Positions 36,180 through 48,290 of a stretch of DNA of 64,000 nucleotides are shown here, one piece after another (position 1 is the stretch's first letter; the number at the start of each line of letters is the position of its first letter). The DNA is taken from contig NW_024883421.1 of NCBI RefSeq assembly GCF_019059575.1, forward strand, positions 28,618 to 92,617. The letters run 5' to 3'. A model generated the notes under the pieces. That model worked only from the letters and a program-made list of their open reading frames with translations. It had not been told where the DNA came from and did no database searches. The DNA comes from Amphibalanus amphitrite. Taxonomy: Eukaryota; Arthropoda; Thecostraca; Balanomorpha; Balanidae. The translations under genes were made by a program, and so were the position numbers.

Positions 36180-37380
36180 CTGTGCAGGTTTCGCCGACAC
36201 TGCAGCTCTCCTTGAATTCATCAGACGGTGGTTTGATGCATGTAACGTTAAGTCGGCGTACGCAGCGCAACGACTGAACGACAAGAGCCGCATCGCACTG
36301 CGAGCTGCATGTGACGACAGCGAGAAGTCACTTGGCTTCATCGCGAGCTTTGGTGACTACATGCGTGCCGTTCTCGACAGCGGTGCTCCGATGACAAAGG
36401 ACACTTGTATGGCGGTGTTTTATACCTCAAGGGGTCTTGTTGCCCTGGCACGGTACCTTCTGTCAACATATCCAGATCGGCTAGAGTACGTTCTCACGGG
36501 GAAAATTCAGTCGGATCAGATTGAAGGTCGTTTTGGGCACCTGAGGAAGCTCGCCGGTGGGAACTATTGGGCAAGCGTGCGCCAGTTCTGGGAAAATGAA
36601 GCCATCATCCGCACAACAGGGCTGGTTTGGTAGTCGGGCTTCACCGTGGCCGAAATCGCTTCAAGAATGGACATTCCAAGACAGGAGAAAGGGGAGGAAG
36701 ACAGCGAGACGGTACGCCATCTGTCAACACTGATCACAGCAAGCGACATCGAAGACGACCTCGATGACACAACCGAGGCTGCGCTCGGCTACATAGCCGG
36801 CTACCTCGCGCGCGCAGTCACCAAAGACAACAAGTGCGATTCCTGCGCAGATCTGCTGATCGACAGACGCTCTCCACCACTGGAGGTTCGCTTGGCGGAC
36901 AACCTGGATCAGACGTCGTTGCTCAGCAATACTTTCATCGGCCTGTTAGATCGAGGGAAGCTGATACGACCCACTTCCACTGCAATCGACATCGCTTCCA
37001 GAATCTGCTGTGTTTGGAGGACTCTCGTCAAAGAGCAGAGCAGCAGGCAGCGTCTGTTCGGCAGCAACCTGCCGCGAGCAGTCTTCGTGAATGTGGTGAG
37101 TGAAGTCATCACATCGGCCGAGAACGTGACTGTCTCAGACATCAGCTGTGAAGGAGGCCACTGTCTTGCAACTGTAGTATCGCGTATGGCAGGCTCCCTA
37201 TTCAATTTGTTCGCCAGCAACATGGTCAGGGACGCCAACAGCCGTCTACACGGAAAATGGAAGCGTTCCACAGACCCCGGCGCCAGTACCAGTAAGGAGA
37301 GATGCTCTAGGGAAGACCAGAAGCGCCGCAAGTTAAGTGGGAGTAAGAAGACTTAGGACCAGCTCGGCTCCACTGCATCT

Positions 37381-37525
37381 GCAGGCGCTGACTGACAGCG
37401 TTATCTAGTGGCCGATATTTAAGTTACCTTTGTGCACCGGCACAGTATGCCTTCAGGCGCTGACTCACAGTGCCATCTAGTGGCCAGTATGTACGTTACA
37501 TTTGTGCGCCGGCACAGTATGGCTC
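37381..37525. repeat. Two ~70 bp direct repeats downstream of P gene
   Basis: CAGGCGCTGACT, CATCTAGTGGCC-like and CCGGCACAGTATG words recur at a spacing of 70 bp. They may be internal P element binding or regulatory repeats; that role is inference. Confidence 0.6.
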
Positions 37526-38660
37526 AGCGCGACCCGGGTCAAACGTATATACGCCCGCCGCCAGTTCTCCGTGTTTTGTCCTGTTAGTTTCTGGAGCTGG
37601 AAGAGTGACATCGCAGGAGCGTCACAGTTCCAATAGTGTATCATTGTGATCAATTTCTGTGATAATTGTGGCCTGCATTCATTGTATTACGATTCATTGT
37701 GATGTGCGAATTATCATAAACAAGCAACCACTATCTGCGAGTTTCCTTGTCAACGAAGATGGCAGAAGCGACAAAATGATAACTAATAGCAGACCGACCA
37801 TCACGTAGCACGCGCAGCACTCTCTCCACTGACCTCTAAGCTGCCAAATGAGCATCAGTAAGCAGGGCGAAGTTCACGCGGTTATAACCATGGGATCAGG
37901 GCGTATTTTAAGGGATTTTCACTGGGTCGGCAATCACAATTAGGGGCGGCATTTTGCACTCATAGGGGCGGCACTTGGCATCTGAGGGGGCGGCATACCT
38001 GCTGATATTTAATGACCAAAAAAGACACGTTCGACGGTTCTTTTATAACTCTTCCTAAGTAATGATTTCAGATTCAACCTAAGCTCAGCGGTATTACGTT
38101 TATTTTTCCGGGATATAGTATTTCTCTCATCATAATGCGATAAATGAACTATAATTTGACCTAACAAAAATAATTTTAAAATTTTACCTGAGGTAAACAT
38201 GTTACATACCAGTCGATTCGTATCGTCAAGCTTAAAATATTCACGGCGTTTTATGGCTCTATCTAGAACAGTGGTCGGCAGGTCGCACGAGTGTGCCCAC
38301 TTTATGGGCGCTGGACGGGGCCATTACCCCCACTTGTCATACCCCATTGCTTACACAGCAAGGGTCGCTGATATTCGGCCATATCCTTTGACGCCTCTAT
38401 TTTTCTGCATAGGTATAAATAAAATGCAACACAATTAACTCTCTTTTTTATGGAGAGGGAGAGCGTGTGGAGTAAGGATTAACTCATACATTTTTTATTT
38501 ATTAGTTACTCGCGTAATGAACAGCGTATTGCAACGATACGTTCATCCCTCCCCCCTCTCAGGTTAATGAATGTTATACCTACCTACTCAAACATTTTCG
38601 TGACCCCAGTGACATTGTCATTGAGTCAAGCGAAGACAATGCGGGGAGTCCGGTGCTCTA

Positions 38661-38690
38661 CCAACTGAGCCACGGAACAGGCAAATGCTC
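38661..38690 (-). repeat. tRNA-like A box segment (copy 3)
   Basis: Reverse complement of TGGCTCAGTTGG at 38661-38672, as in copies 1 and 2. Confidence 0.5.
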
Positions 38691-38771
38691 ACCATAGATA
38701 TACCGACTGAACGATCCCTTTATAACTTCAGCGATTGATAAGACAAACAGTGTGTAACTGTATATATATAA

Positions 38772-39658
38772 CCCTCGCCGGCACAGGCCATTTTGAGTCC
38801 TTCGACGGCACAACGTTGGTTGGTACGACCCCCCCCCCTCGCGTTTGGCCCCTGATGGAGCTAGAGCTTCGCAGAAAAAAAAAACGAGCGTGTTGCCCGT
38901 CACGAGAGGAAGCCAATGATACCCAATTTCAAGGTCCTAGGTCATCGGTTGACCTTCCAGGTCAGGTCAATGACCCAAAAATCGGGAATATCGGGACCTG
39001 TTTGAAAGTCGTAAATTGTGGCTGCTAAGGGGTTTTCCGGGGTGCTGATCACAAATATCGTGTTAGTTTTGATCACAGATGATGTCGTTAAGCGTTTAGA
39101 CCAGGTCGGGTCAGGTCAGGTCAGGTCAGGTCAGGTCAGGTCAACCGGTGGGGGTCGTACCGGGTATTCGTAGTACCTGTCATCCGCCTCTGACAGCTTC
39201 GTAACATGTTACGAAGGCACCAAAACTACTTCGGAAATATTTAAATGGTTGCTAAATTCGAATTCAGCTCCAAAAACTAGCCTAGAAACATGTAAAACTC
39301 GAAAAAGTGAACCGAGGTCACCAAAGGTCAATGACCTGACCTGACCTTCAGGTGACCTTGACACCCACCCTAATGCATGGGAGCAACATCAAATCACATG
39401 TTTGAACGTTTGAAACCACGAAAAGCTTGCAATTGCGCGGTTAATGCGAGCCGACATACGCCGAATCTTGATTTCGGCCAAACATGGTCACGGAAAAGAG
39501 GTCACAGGTGAAAGGTCATTGAAGTCAGGGTCATAAAATTTGCAGGGTAGATGTAAAATTGATCAATTCGAGGGTACTGAAAGTTTCGTTGCGATCGGCC
39601 GCTTTTTACGCGAGTTATTCGCGATAAACCTTAGGGGGGTTGCATCAACCGGCGAGGG
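38772..39658. mobile_element. TTAA element a in copy 3
   Basis: The ends are CCCTCGCCGG and CCGGCGAGGG, flanked by ATAA (38768-38771) and TTAA (39659-39662). It has the same eroded left target as copy 1. Confidence 0.75.
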
Positions 39659-39804
39659 TTAAATGTAAGTCTCGAAATTGCGATGTCTCTGACCAAATGT
39701 AAGGACAATTTTGCGACCCTTCCATTAGGTAAAAGGAAATGGGAGAAAATCAGGGCATGTGCCTCTTTTTATAGGTAGACAAATGTCAAAGTTAACGAAT
39801 TTAA

Positions 39805-40736
39805 CCCTAGAACGCCTAGGGGGGTTGTATCAACCCCCCCCTGAGGTTTTTTCAAAGTGCACGCTAAACGGCTTGTCGTAGCGGGCTGAAATTTTCAATA
39901 CCCTCTGGGGCAACCTTTGCGCATCTTTTGCCGAAAAAAATTGATCGGGTCATGTCAGGTCACGGAGTTATGACGTCATAAGAGGTACAGCCTCCGGCCT
40001 ACAGTTACCAAACGTGTGCGCCGAATCCCTAGGTTTTCTGCCGGTGATACCCACATTGTTTGATGGATCATGATGAAACTTCCCATGCATGTTGGGGCAA
40101 GCATTGGCTATCGTGTGGTGCAAGAAAATTGACCGGGTCAGGTCAGGTCACGGAGCTATGACGTCACAAGAGGAACAGCGTCCGGTACTATTTTTGAAAA
40201 GCGCCCGAACCACTATTTTGCTAATTCTTGTCACCTCAATGGGAATATGCAGCAATATAAGCTTCTATAGGGAGCAAATGGACCTTCCAAATCCAAAAAT
40301 ACAATCAGATTTTAAAAATTTAAATTTTGATTTTTCGAATTTCTGCCGCCGACTGTGACCTTGCCGACTTCCGGCGCTCCCAACGCGCCATTTTTAGAGC
40401 TAGGGAAACGAAATACATACCAAACGATAGAGAATTGATCAAGGAACACGATAGTGAAGGTTTCAAGTCGATATCTTCCACCGTTTTGCCGCAATCGCCG
40501 CGGAAAGTTGAAAAAGTTTGATTTTTTCGGAAAATTTGACCTTTGACCGGTCATAAGTAGGTCAAATGTTGACCTAGGACCAAAAAATATACCACCAATC
40601 GCGAGATATCGTTGAGAGCAATCCGTTGGTTTTTTTCGCTAAGCTCTACGACCTTCCGTTTCGAAACGCCAGGGGGGGTCGTAACAACCCCCCCCTGGTC
40701 GTTCGTGTTATGAGAAATGGCCTGGTCGTGCGAGGG
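39805..40736. mobile_element. TTAA element b in copy 3
   Basis: Begins CCCTAGAACGCC after TTAA 39801-39804 and ends TCGTGCGAGGG before TTGA 40737-40740. It lacks the copy 2 duplication. Confidence 0.75.
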
Positions 40737-41568
40737 TTGAACATCAGAAAACAATTAAAAATGACACACTTAATCAGAAAATTGCCACCCACGACCCCTC
40801 GTTATGTCCTTGAGGTCATATCAGGTCATGGTAGGCCTCCAGCAGTTTTTTTTTTCCAATAACTTCTGATAGAGACATGCGACATGCCTGAGCGATGAAA
40901 ACACCTTACATAGATGATTTCAGTTTGACGATACAAATCGACTGATATGCAACATGACCTTTACCAGCCAGGTCATGACCTGGACCTGAGCTCAAATTTC
41001 CCAAATGACGTTTGAATGTCAAATTATAGTTCATTCGACGCATCTCGACGAGAGGAGCACAGTACTGAAAAAAAAAACAATGTCATAACTTTCGTGAGTC
41101 AATAATTATTACAGTAAAAAGGTTCTTCATTAAAACAGCTCAGTAGAGGGGCGCAGGGGGTCCACTGTCCCCTCCAACCCTCCCCGGCCCGGCACGGGTT
41201 AAACAAGTTGTGCTCTGTAGGTTAAGCCGTTGATTTTAGGTCAAGTCTGAGGACTTCATAGGAACGTTGAAGAGCTATCGAATGCGCTTTTTCGCGGTGC
41301 TGTAGTTCTATTCTTCCCCGAGTTATGCGCCAGTTTGTCAATAAATGTTGAAACAGACAACATTTCACCCACATTTTACCTTTGATGACCTCTGGTCACC
41401 TGATATTTGACATTTGACTTGACCTAACCAAAGCACGGTTAACCAACTAACCCAAGCACGGTTTTTGACACTCTTTCGAATACCGCTTACCGCGTGTCGC
41501 TACGTGGCCTAAGTAGCCAAGTTATAGGGGTCGGGAGGGGGGTTTAAACAAACTCAGCCCGGCGCCGG

Positions 41569-41949
41569 TCAAGGGAAGGCACTATCATTTGGGGGCGCTG
41601 CAGATATGCTAAGGGACGACAGCATCATTTTGATTTTTGAGGCGCGCCACCAATTCTTTTTAGGGCCACCGACACTGTGAGGAGCGCAATTATGTCTTTG
41701 AGCGTTGCGGGGTGGCACCATTACATTGAAGGGCGCCATGTGAGCAGTGATGTGGGGCAAAATGACAATGAGGAGCGCCTCCGATACTTTAAGAAGAAAG
41801 AGACGCCAACATTACTCGGGGGGGGGGGGGCAACATCACTTTTATTTTGAGGACGCCACCCACATTGTAAGGGGCGGCACTGTAACTTTAAGGACCGCCA
41901 TGGATACTTTAAGGGGCGGCTCCATCATATGGAGGGGTGCTACAGATCG
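41569..41949. repeat. 21 bp satellite, left block (copy 3)
   Basis: Counterpart of 10964-11344; the ORFs are artefacts of the period. Confidence 0.8.
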
Positions 41950-41953
41950 TTAA

Positions 41954-43137
41954 CCCGCGCCCCACTGGGGGGGGGGGGCTATTTATAGCCCCCCTCCCGT
42001 TTTTCTGCAATAACTTCCAAACCGATTGACAGATCGACGCCAAACTTTCAGTACCTTCGGCTGCATCAATTTGACACCTTGTGTCAAAATTTGAACTTCG
42101 TAGCTACCATAGGTCGGCCGGAAATGACATCAGAGTGACGTCATGTTCGTCCGATTTCGACGCAAAACATTGAACCACGGCAATCGCTCCCAAGAGCTCA
42201 GTTTTTAAGCTAGATCCAATTTTTTTGCATGAAAGGACTCAGGATTGACCGCGCTATCAAACTGCCATCTCGAATTTTCAAAATTTTGAAAATTTCGAAA
42301 AGTTTATATAATAATATTCAAAATTTATATTTTTATATTTTTTCAAAAAGTTTTTGACTTTTCGAAAAAACCGGAATATATGTGACAGAACGCATGATTA
42401 TGACTAACTCTAGCAAGTTTTAGCAAAATATCTTCAAAAATGGCCAAGTTATACGCATTATTGCAAAAAATTCACAATTATTAATTTTTTAAATCAATTT
42501 TTCAGTACGTATTTGGCATCGTACACCAATATAAATGGCACTATCGTGTTCCTGAGCTCAAACTGCATCCAATAGACACCTTTTTTGTTGAAAAATTTCA
42601 ACTTCAAAATTTGACCTTTTTTGACCTGAAAGTGACCTGACCTAAGCTAAATTCGACTCAAAATGACCTCGAATGACCCAGACGACATCAAATTCGAAAT
42701 CTATGGCCTAAATGGACCATAAAACATGTGTCACGAGACCGATGCATGATATAATATTTTCGTGACCTGTGATGACCTGACCCTGACCTGAAAATCAAAG
42801 TACAAGTTTAGTACCCTCAAGGTATCTAGAGCATCTGTTCACGAGTGTGGAAACCAAAAATGAGCCTGATCTGACTTGTTAGACGGCGGCCAGAGCCCAA
42901 AATGTGAACAAGCCAAAGTACTAATAATTTTTACTTTGACCTGACCTGTGACGTCATCGGTGACCTCGAGGTCAATGAAATTAGGTTTTGCTCGACAGTT
43001 TTCCGGGGCTATCAGACGCCGTTTGAATTTTGACGATCGGCCCAGTAGTTTCGGAGTTAGGAGGGGGGGGGGGCTATGAATAGCCCCCCCCCCCCCCCAG
43101 TAGGGCGTGTTATACACAGACCCCAGTGGGGCGCGGG
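41954..43137. mobile_element. TTAA element d in copy 3
   Basis: TTAA flanks at 41950-41953 and 43138-43141. The ends are CCCGCGCCCCACTGGGG and its complement. The C run at 43084-43098 is much longer than in copy 1. Confidence 0.85.
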
Positions 43138-43141
43138 TTAA

Positions 43142-44580
43142 TGGGCGGCAATAGGTATGATATTTAGGGACTCCGATACTTCGAAGGGCGCCACCGTTTG
43201 TTTGAGGGTGACATCATCACTTTGAGGGCCACCACCGATACTGTTCGGGACGCCACCGACACTATAAGGGGCGCCACCGACACTGCCAGGAGCACTTTGA
43301 CCGGCGTTTCTATCACATATGGGCGCCGTGAGCACATTGGGGGGCGGCACCATGACGTGGAGGGGCGTTACGGAAGGTTTGAGGGGCGGCAACATGACAT
43401 TGAGGAGCGCCTCCGACACTTCGAGGGACACCAGCATTTCTTTGAGAGGCGGCACCTTGACTTTTGACTTTTGAGGAGACACCACCGACACTGTAAGGGG
43501 CGGCACCATCACTTTGAGGGGCGCCACGGATGGTTTGAGAAGCGGCACCATTATGTATATGGAGGGGCGCTACAGAAAGTTAGAGGGCGGCAACATTGTA
43601 TTGATGAGTTCCTCCAAAACTTTGAAGGGCGCCACTGACACTGTAAGGGGCGGCACCAGCACTTTTAGGGGCGGCAGCATCATTTTGAGGGGTGCCACCG
43701 ACTCGTTGACAGGAGACACCATCACATTTAGGGGCGCCACTGGCACTTTGAGGGAGGCACCATCACATTGAGGGGCGCCACCGATACTGAAAGGGGCGGC
43801 ATCATCTTCTTGAGGGGCGGCATTATCTGCTTGAGGGGCAGCTCCATCACAATGAGGGGCTATGTGGATACCTAGAGAGGCGGCACCATTATATTGGTGG
43901 GTTCCTCTGACACTTCGAAGGGCGTCACTGACACTATAAGGGGCGGCACTAACACTTTAAGGGGCGGCAGCATCATTTTGAGGGGCGCCACCAACTCGTT
44001 GGCGGGCAGCACCATCACATTCAGGGGCGGCATCATCTGCTTGAGGGGCGGCTCCATCACAATGAGGGGCTATGTGGATATCTAGAGGGGCGGCACCATT
44101 ATATTGGTGGGTTCCTCCGACACTTCGAAGGGCGTCACTGACACTATAAGGGGCGGCGCCAACACTTTAGGGGGCGGCAGCATCATTTTGAGGGGCGCCA
44201 TCGACTCGTTGGCGGGCAGCACCATCACATTCAGGGGCGCCACCGGCACTTTGAGGGCGGCACCATAACATTGAGGGGCGCCACCGATACTGAAAGGGGC
44301 GGCATCATCTTCTTGAGGGGCGGTATCATCACATTGAGGGGCTCCACAGATGCTTAGAAGGGCGGCACCATTACATTGAGTGGGACTACTAACAGATTTA
44401 GGGGCGGCACTGTCACATTGAGTTGTGGGATCATCACTTTCTTTAGACGGCTGCTTCACTTTAAGAGGCGGCATTATCATTTCGGAGGGCAGCAGCCTCA
44501 CTATGAATGACGGCACCTAGCCTGCATGTGCGTGCTGCATCCTAGAGGGGGCGGCAACTGGGTCGGCAAACGGCTGTCAC
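43142..44580. repeat. 21 bp satellite, right block (copy 3)
   Basis: Counterpart of 12528-13960, with a 6 bp insertion (ACTTTT-type duplication) near 43462. Confidence 0.85.
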
Positions 44581-44733
44581 TGGGTCGGCATTCTCCGTGA
44601 CTGGGTCGGCAATTGCCGACCCAGATAACATGTTAAAATACGCCCTGCATGGGATGGGATCAAATATGCGACCTGTTCATTATAATATATCCATTATGAA
44701 AGGCAATCAAATTTAACACATAAAACTCCATTG

Positions 44734-44791
44734 GTACCCTTATGGTAATCGGCGAAATTTCGTGTCCAGTCCAGATATGTAGTAGTCTATG
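44734..44791. repeat. P element right terminal inverted repeat
   Basis: 58 bp perfect complement of 30894-30951. Confidence 0.95.
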
Positions 44792-44798
44792 CCTGTAT

Positions 44799-45080
44799 TA
44801 TATCTGTAGCACTGAAAACATTACCGATCATGAGTAGCGGGCCTTAGGGGGAGGGGCGGGGGAGGGGGGGGGGGGTCGGGGCCGGGATAGGGGGTTGCGG
44901 GGAGAAAAGGGAGTTGGGGAGGGGGCGGAGCTTGACGAGGTAGGGCACTCAGATTTGAGATAGGTTGGTTACAGAATTCCACAAAATACTGAAATATTAT
45001 CGATCATGTCTATGAACTAGTGTCGGAGCTGGGCGGGAAGCACCCAGTACTTACTGTTTGAGCTACCTGCCGAGAACGTA
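44799..45080. repeat. Mariner-flank and satellite H sequence after P element
   Basis: It matches 4766-5035 (ACTGAAAACATTACCGATCA; TGGGCGGGAAGCACCCAG). It proves that the P element interrupted a sister copy of that block. Confidence 0.7.
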
Positions 45081-45938
45081 CAGGTCACCGCTAAAGTAAT
45101 GTGGGGTTCTACTGTGATCGAACAAAACATAGCGGCATTCCTTGACGGTAAGATATATCGTCAAAAGCGAGGATCGCACAGCTTCGTATTTCAGATTGAC
45201 AACTTCCTCTAATGTGTCACCATTCTACCTGCCACAGCATGCTCGTTATCATCGAAAAAACTGAAATATCGAGCCCCTTGGAGCACCCCGGAGTCATGTT
45301 TCTGTGACCGCCACTGAACACAGTTGTAAACCTACGCGCGTGCGTACTACGCAATAGTAAGGAGTCATTGCTGGACCCTCCAGTAGAGAGTAGCCCTGCC
45401 ATTGATGATCCGGACACCAGCATCGGCCGATAGGAGCTGCTCTCTGACAGGCAAGGAGGGGGAGGGACTGAGGTGGGGAGGGGTTGACCGCGGGGCTACC
45501 GGCCGGTGCAGTGGGAGGGGTGGGTGGAGGTAGGGTGACAGGGACACCAGCCTCAGGGCAACAGTGAGCTTTGACCCGAGGCGTGCGAGAGCGATGCCCG
45601 ATGCCATTTTGTGAAGCAGCCAGCGTGTCACGGATTCACGTGGGAGCTTTGACTGAAAGTGCTTTTTATATTTGAAATAAATGTGAATTTAACGTATGGG
45701 TAATGCTTACCGCAAACTCCATGCCCCGCTAGTACCTTTAAAATATGCAGATAGTTGTAAGCTGACTGGTTGTGACAGCCAGTACCTACAATAAATTTTC
45801 ACAACACCTTACACACAATAGCACAAATCACAATAGGCCGCTGGCTAGAGTTGTCCGAGCAGAATGTGCGCCGGTCGGTGCGACTACACAGGGCCCGAGC
45901 GGGTGACGATCGCAGGCTCCTCTCCCATGACTGGATGA
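45081..45938. other. Interior of 4.1 kb element, no gene recognised
   Basis: Short ORFs only, including a proline-rich minus-strand ORF that matches no family I know. Confidence 0.35.
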
Positions 45939-46153
45939 CTAGACGTGGGTCGAGCCGGAGCGGTGTTTCGAGCCGGCCAGCTCAAAGAACAGCACGTATG
46001 CCTTTCCGCTGTTGACGTTTCTCTGGTCCATCACGTGGACCCGCGAGTCGTTGTACTCGTACCACTCTGCCGTGTACGGGTGTCGGCAGTAAGCGGTGTA
46101 ATGTCCTGAGAGCAGCGTGCCAGAGTGGTTCGCCACGCCGTTAACTATCAAGG
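45939..46153 (-). CDS. Terminal exon of a ubiquitin-specific protease (USP) homologue
   Basis: USPs are cysteine proteases that remove ubiquitin. This exon encodes the C-terminal catalytic (His box) region: NHSGTLLSGHYTAYCRHP with the catalytic His in GHYTAYC, then WYEYNDSRVHVMDQ with the Asn/Asp of the triad, and AYVLFFEL at the end of the fold. A stop follows 16 residues later. A splice acceptor (TTTTCTATC..AACTGTAG) precedes it at 46154-46155 on the minus strand, which supports a genuine last exon. The catalytic Cys box and the rest of the protease are not within 18 kb upstream on this strand. It is therefore either a captured exon or the end of a gene with very long introns. The USP subfamily cannot be assigned. 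Confidence 0.75.
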
Positions 46154-46555
46154 CTACAGTTTTGAAGATAGAAAAAAGCAGCATTTGAGAGAAGATGTTC
46201 GTAATGAGCAGTTGTAACTTACTACAATATCAGATTTACCATTTATTTTATTTAAAATATTTGAATGAATTGATGTTTTGCATAACAATAGCCGATCAGA
46301 ATACCTTAAATTTTAACCACCTGTATAGTCTAATTCTGTAAAATATTTGTGCATTGGCTTCGGTTGTCCGCCGAACTTTTTTGTTCATTGAGGGCCTCGT
46401 CGACATTTTTTTTTTTTTGATGTGAGGAATATATATTTCACCGACAACAGAACCAAGCACACAGCATTGGCACAGGATTTTATCGCAAACGGACAACAGT
46501 AGCGGTATTTTTAAACATCGCAGCAACTATAAAAAATAGGCATGTCTCGGGGCGT

Positions 46556-47220
46556 TCAAGCCCTGGACCCACTTGTGAAAGTGGGACATGCGCATGCTCC
46601 GGGGCAGCACAGAGAGGAGGACCGAGAGCGTGTCACGCGTCGCTCCTCACGAAAGCCGTCCGCAGGGGTCGGTGGTGGTGGGTGTGTCGGCGGATCAGCC
46701 TCTGAATCGAGTGGCGGCCCCGCAACTGGCTCTTCTTCCGGTGCCTGGAGTGACTGAGGGATCCTGGTCGGGGTCAGTCCGGACGATGGCGGCGGCGACG
46801 GTCCCGGTCTGGTGCCCACTGCTGGCCTGGCTGTGGCCAGCACAGAGGCAGCGTTACCTCTGGCCACGGCGATGGAGACTCTTTGTGAGAGCCAGACTGT
46901 TTCGCGCTTGTCGCCGGTGCGGGCTGTCAGTCGACGGCCAAGCTCCTTCAGGAGACCGGCTGCAGCCGGACCCAGCACACCAGACGTTTCGACCGCAAAA
47001 GGGACGAAGACGTATCGCTCACAGAGAGCTGCATATCGGGTGCGCTTGCGCTCTTCCGCACAGCGGGCGGCGCTCCCAGGATTCAAGGCGGAGCTGATGA
47101 TGGCCGTTGATGAGTAAGTGTCGCAGCAGGTAGCGTCCCATACGAGGCTCATTCCCCGGCTGAAAGGGAAGAGTGTAATCCCATCGGGACGTCGGCCATC
47201 TCCTCTGTCAAGGCCGGTGG
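46556..47220 (-). pseudogene. Fragment of retroelement-associated protein (C-terminal to reverse transcriptase)
   Basis: The minus strand encodes SLVWDATCCDTY, a linker, AEERKRTRYAALCERYVFVP, FAVETSGVLG and RVSIAVARGNAASVL. This series is widely seen in invertebrate proteins annotated as reverse-transcriptase-like. A preceding RPDGITLFPFSRG is in a different frame, so a frame shift lies at about 47150. The tail from about residue 125 is proline-rich and probably not homologous. The family's function is unclear to me; it marks a degraded retroelement. Confidence 0.6.
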
Positions 47221-47235
47221 GCTCCAGCCGTCGGC

Positions 47236-47273
47236 CTTGTAATACAGGTCGTCGACATGACCTGTATTACAAG
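47236..47273. repeat. Perfect 15 bp-arm hairpin
   Basis: CTTGTAATACAGGTC at 47236-47250 and GACCTGTATTACAAG at 47259-47273, around an 8 bp loop beginning GTCGAC. It sits inside the degraded retroelement fragment. Confidence 0.9.
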
Positions 47274-47399
47274 ATTTACGCTGTAGCAAAATCCTACGAT
47301 AGCTGTATGAGTAGAAATGCTGTATGACAAAGGCACGGGCGCCCGACAACTGGGTCGAGGCAGGTGGAGGCCGGCCAGAGGTCATGCTCGTATCAATCA

Positions 47400-48218
47400 C
47401 CCTTGACCCCGTCCACCGCCCCCGGCGGATACTCAACAGTGCGCTCATTGGCTCATTGGTTTGTCTCAGTGAGTGCCAATCACAGTCAGTTCAGTGTGCG
47501 TGCTGCGTGTGAGAACATAGCGAAGCACGATACCGCCATAACCCTATACTTGGAAGAGACCTTCTGGACGGCGTTGCCAGTTAATGGGGTGGGGGGGGGG
47601 GGGGAGAAATTCGACATACAAATAAGTTTATAAAATAAAATGGTCAGTGGATGAATAGCATAACATTTCTTTCAACGTTCACTCGTTTTCATAAAAAAGA
47701 CGAAGAGAAGAAATGACGTTGAAGCAAGCATATGACTAATTGACTACTAAGCGAGCCAATACTTTTTTAAATTTATATTTATGGAAGGGTGCAATGTAAT
47801 TGCAGTCACACTTGTATTTTTTAGCGATTGCAATTTGAATTGGTGATCATTCCGTACACGGTCTGAAGCTATCGGGATAAATAATTGAAATACCTGGGTG
47901 AATTGCTCCACCCATGTGCCGATGAGTTTGAATTTTTCCGCTTTGCGATAAAAAAACAACTGTTTTGCAAGTAGGACGGCTTCCGTTGACCAAACGTTTA
48001 TTGCCATTTCAAAGGGCGGCGACCACCTCCCCGTCCCTCCTCGACCCCTCCCCTTTATTTACACGACGGAGTCCCGTCCCTCACCGCCGACTGGTCACGT
48101 GATTGGCCTCGCCCGAGGCCCAGCCGACTGATCCGGAGCGCGGTAGGCGTCATGCCATGCTGCTTTAATCACTCAACACATCGCGGCTACTGTTCAGAGA
48201 ACCGTGACACCAGAAACG
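47400..48218. other. No gene recognised
   Basis: It contains a G run at 47590-47604 and, at 48087-48098, GGTCACGTGATTGG (an E-box next to an inverted CCAAT). No coding sequence is supported. Confidence 0.35.
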
Positions 48219-48290
48219 TCGTGGCGGAGCGGTTAAGCGTTAGGCTATGGATCGCGGGGTCGCGGGTTCGGTCCGCGCGGGGGTTGTCCG
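48219..48290 (+). repeat. tRNA-derived SINE head
   Basis: TGGCGGAGCGGTTAAGCG gives an A box and GCGGGTTCGGTCCGC gives a B box with a closed T arm, about 35 bp apart. The acceptor stem does not close, so it is a SINE-type relic and not a tRNA gene. The downstream tail extends to about 48380. Confidence 0.6.

Larger units (their letters stand above)
31220..37356 (+). pseudogene. P element THAP-domain transposase, broken
   Basis: P transposases cut and join element ends in the nucleus using a THAP zinc finger and a GTP-binding RNase H-like core. Exon 1 (31220-31692) starts MPRYCAVANC. It holds a C2CH THAP finger, ending CGICEKHF, and an AVPF motif. The intron 31693-32217 has GTATGT and TTTTTTCAG boundaries. 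Exon 2 continues VAEVNVEDV and then VNSVAGTYQDM and VTTDNHRTNQ, typical of the catalytic core. Breaks: a frame shift between 33285 and 33307, a second near 33408, a hAT-like insertion at 33478-36179, and an in-frame TAG at 36631. The C-terminal part (36646-37356) includes ALGYIAGYLAR. The upstream in-frame ATG at 31109 adds hydrophobic residues not expected of the family, so I prefer 31220. Confidence 0.85.
37897..44647. mobile_element. 6.7 kb composite element, copy 3, inside the P element
   Basis: The CAGGGCG ends are flanked by the 8 bp duplication CATGGGAT (37889-37896 and 44648-44655). It has the same orientation as copy 1 and the same passengers. It lies in the 3' non-coding part of the P element. 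Confidence 0.9.
30894..44791 (+). mobile_element. P element with two nested elements
   Basis: Perfect 58 bp inverted ends (30894-30951 and 44734-44791, starting CATAGACTACTACATATC) are flanked by CCTGTAT (30887-30893 and 44792-44798). The paralogue at 4746-4776 shows the uninterrupted target (TCACCGTGTATGATACC). Subtracting the 2702 bp insertion at 33478 and the 6751 bp insertion at 37897, with their duplications, leaves about 4.4 kb. This is a plausible size for a P element with a THAP transposase gene. The perfect ends imply recent movement, yet the gene inside is broken, so this copy is defective. Confidence 0.9.

Noticed and set aside
45939-46153. Complete functional USP gene
   Set aside because: Only the His box exon is present; the Cys box and other exons are absent from the minus strand upstream in this window.
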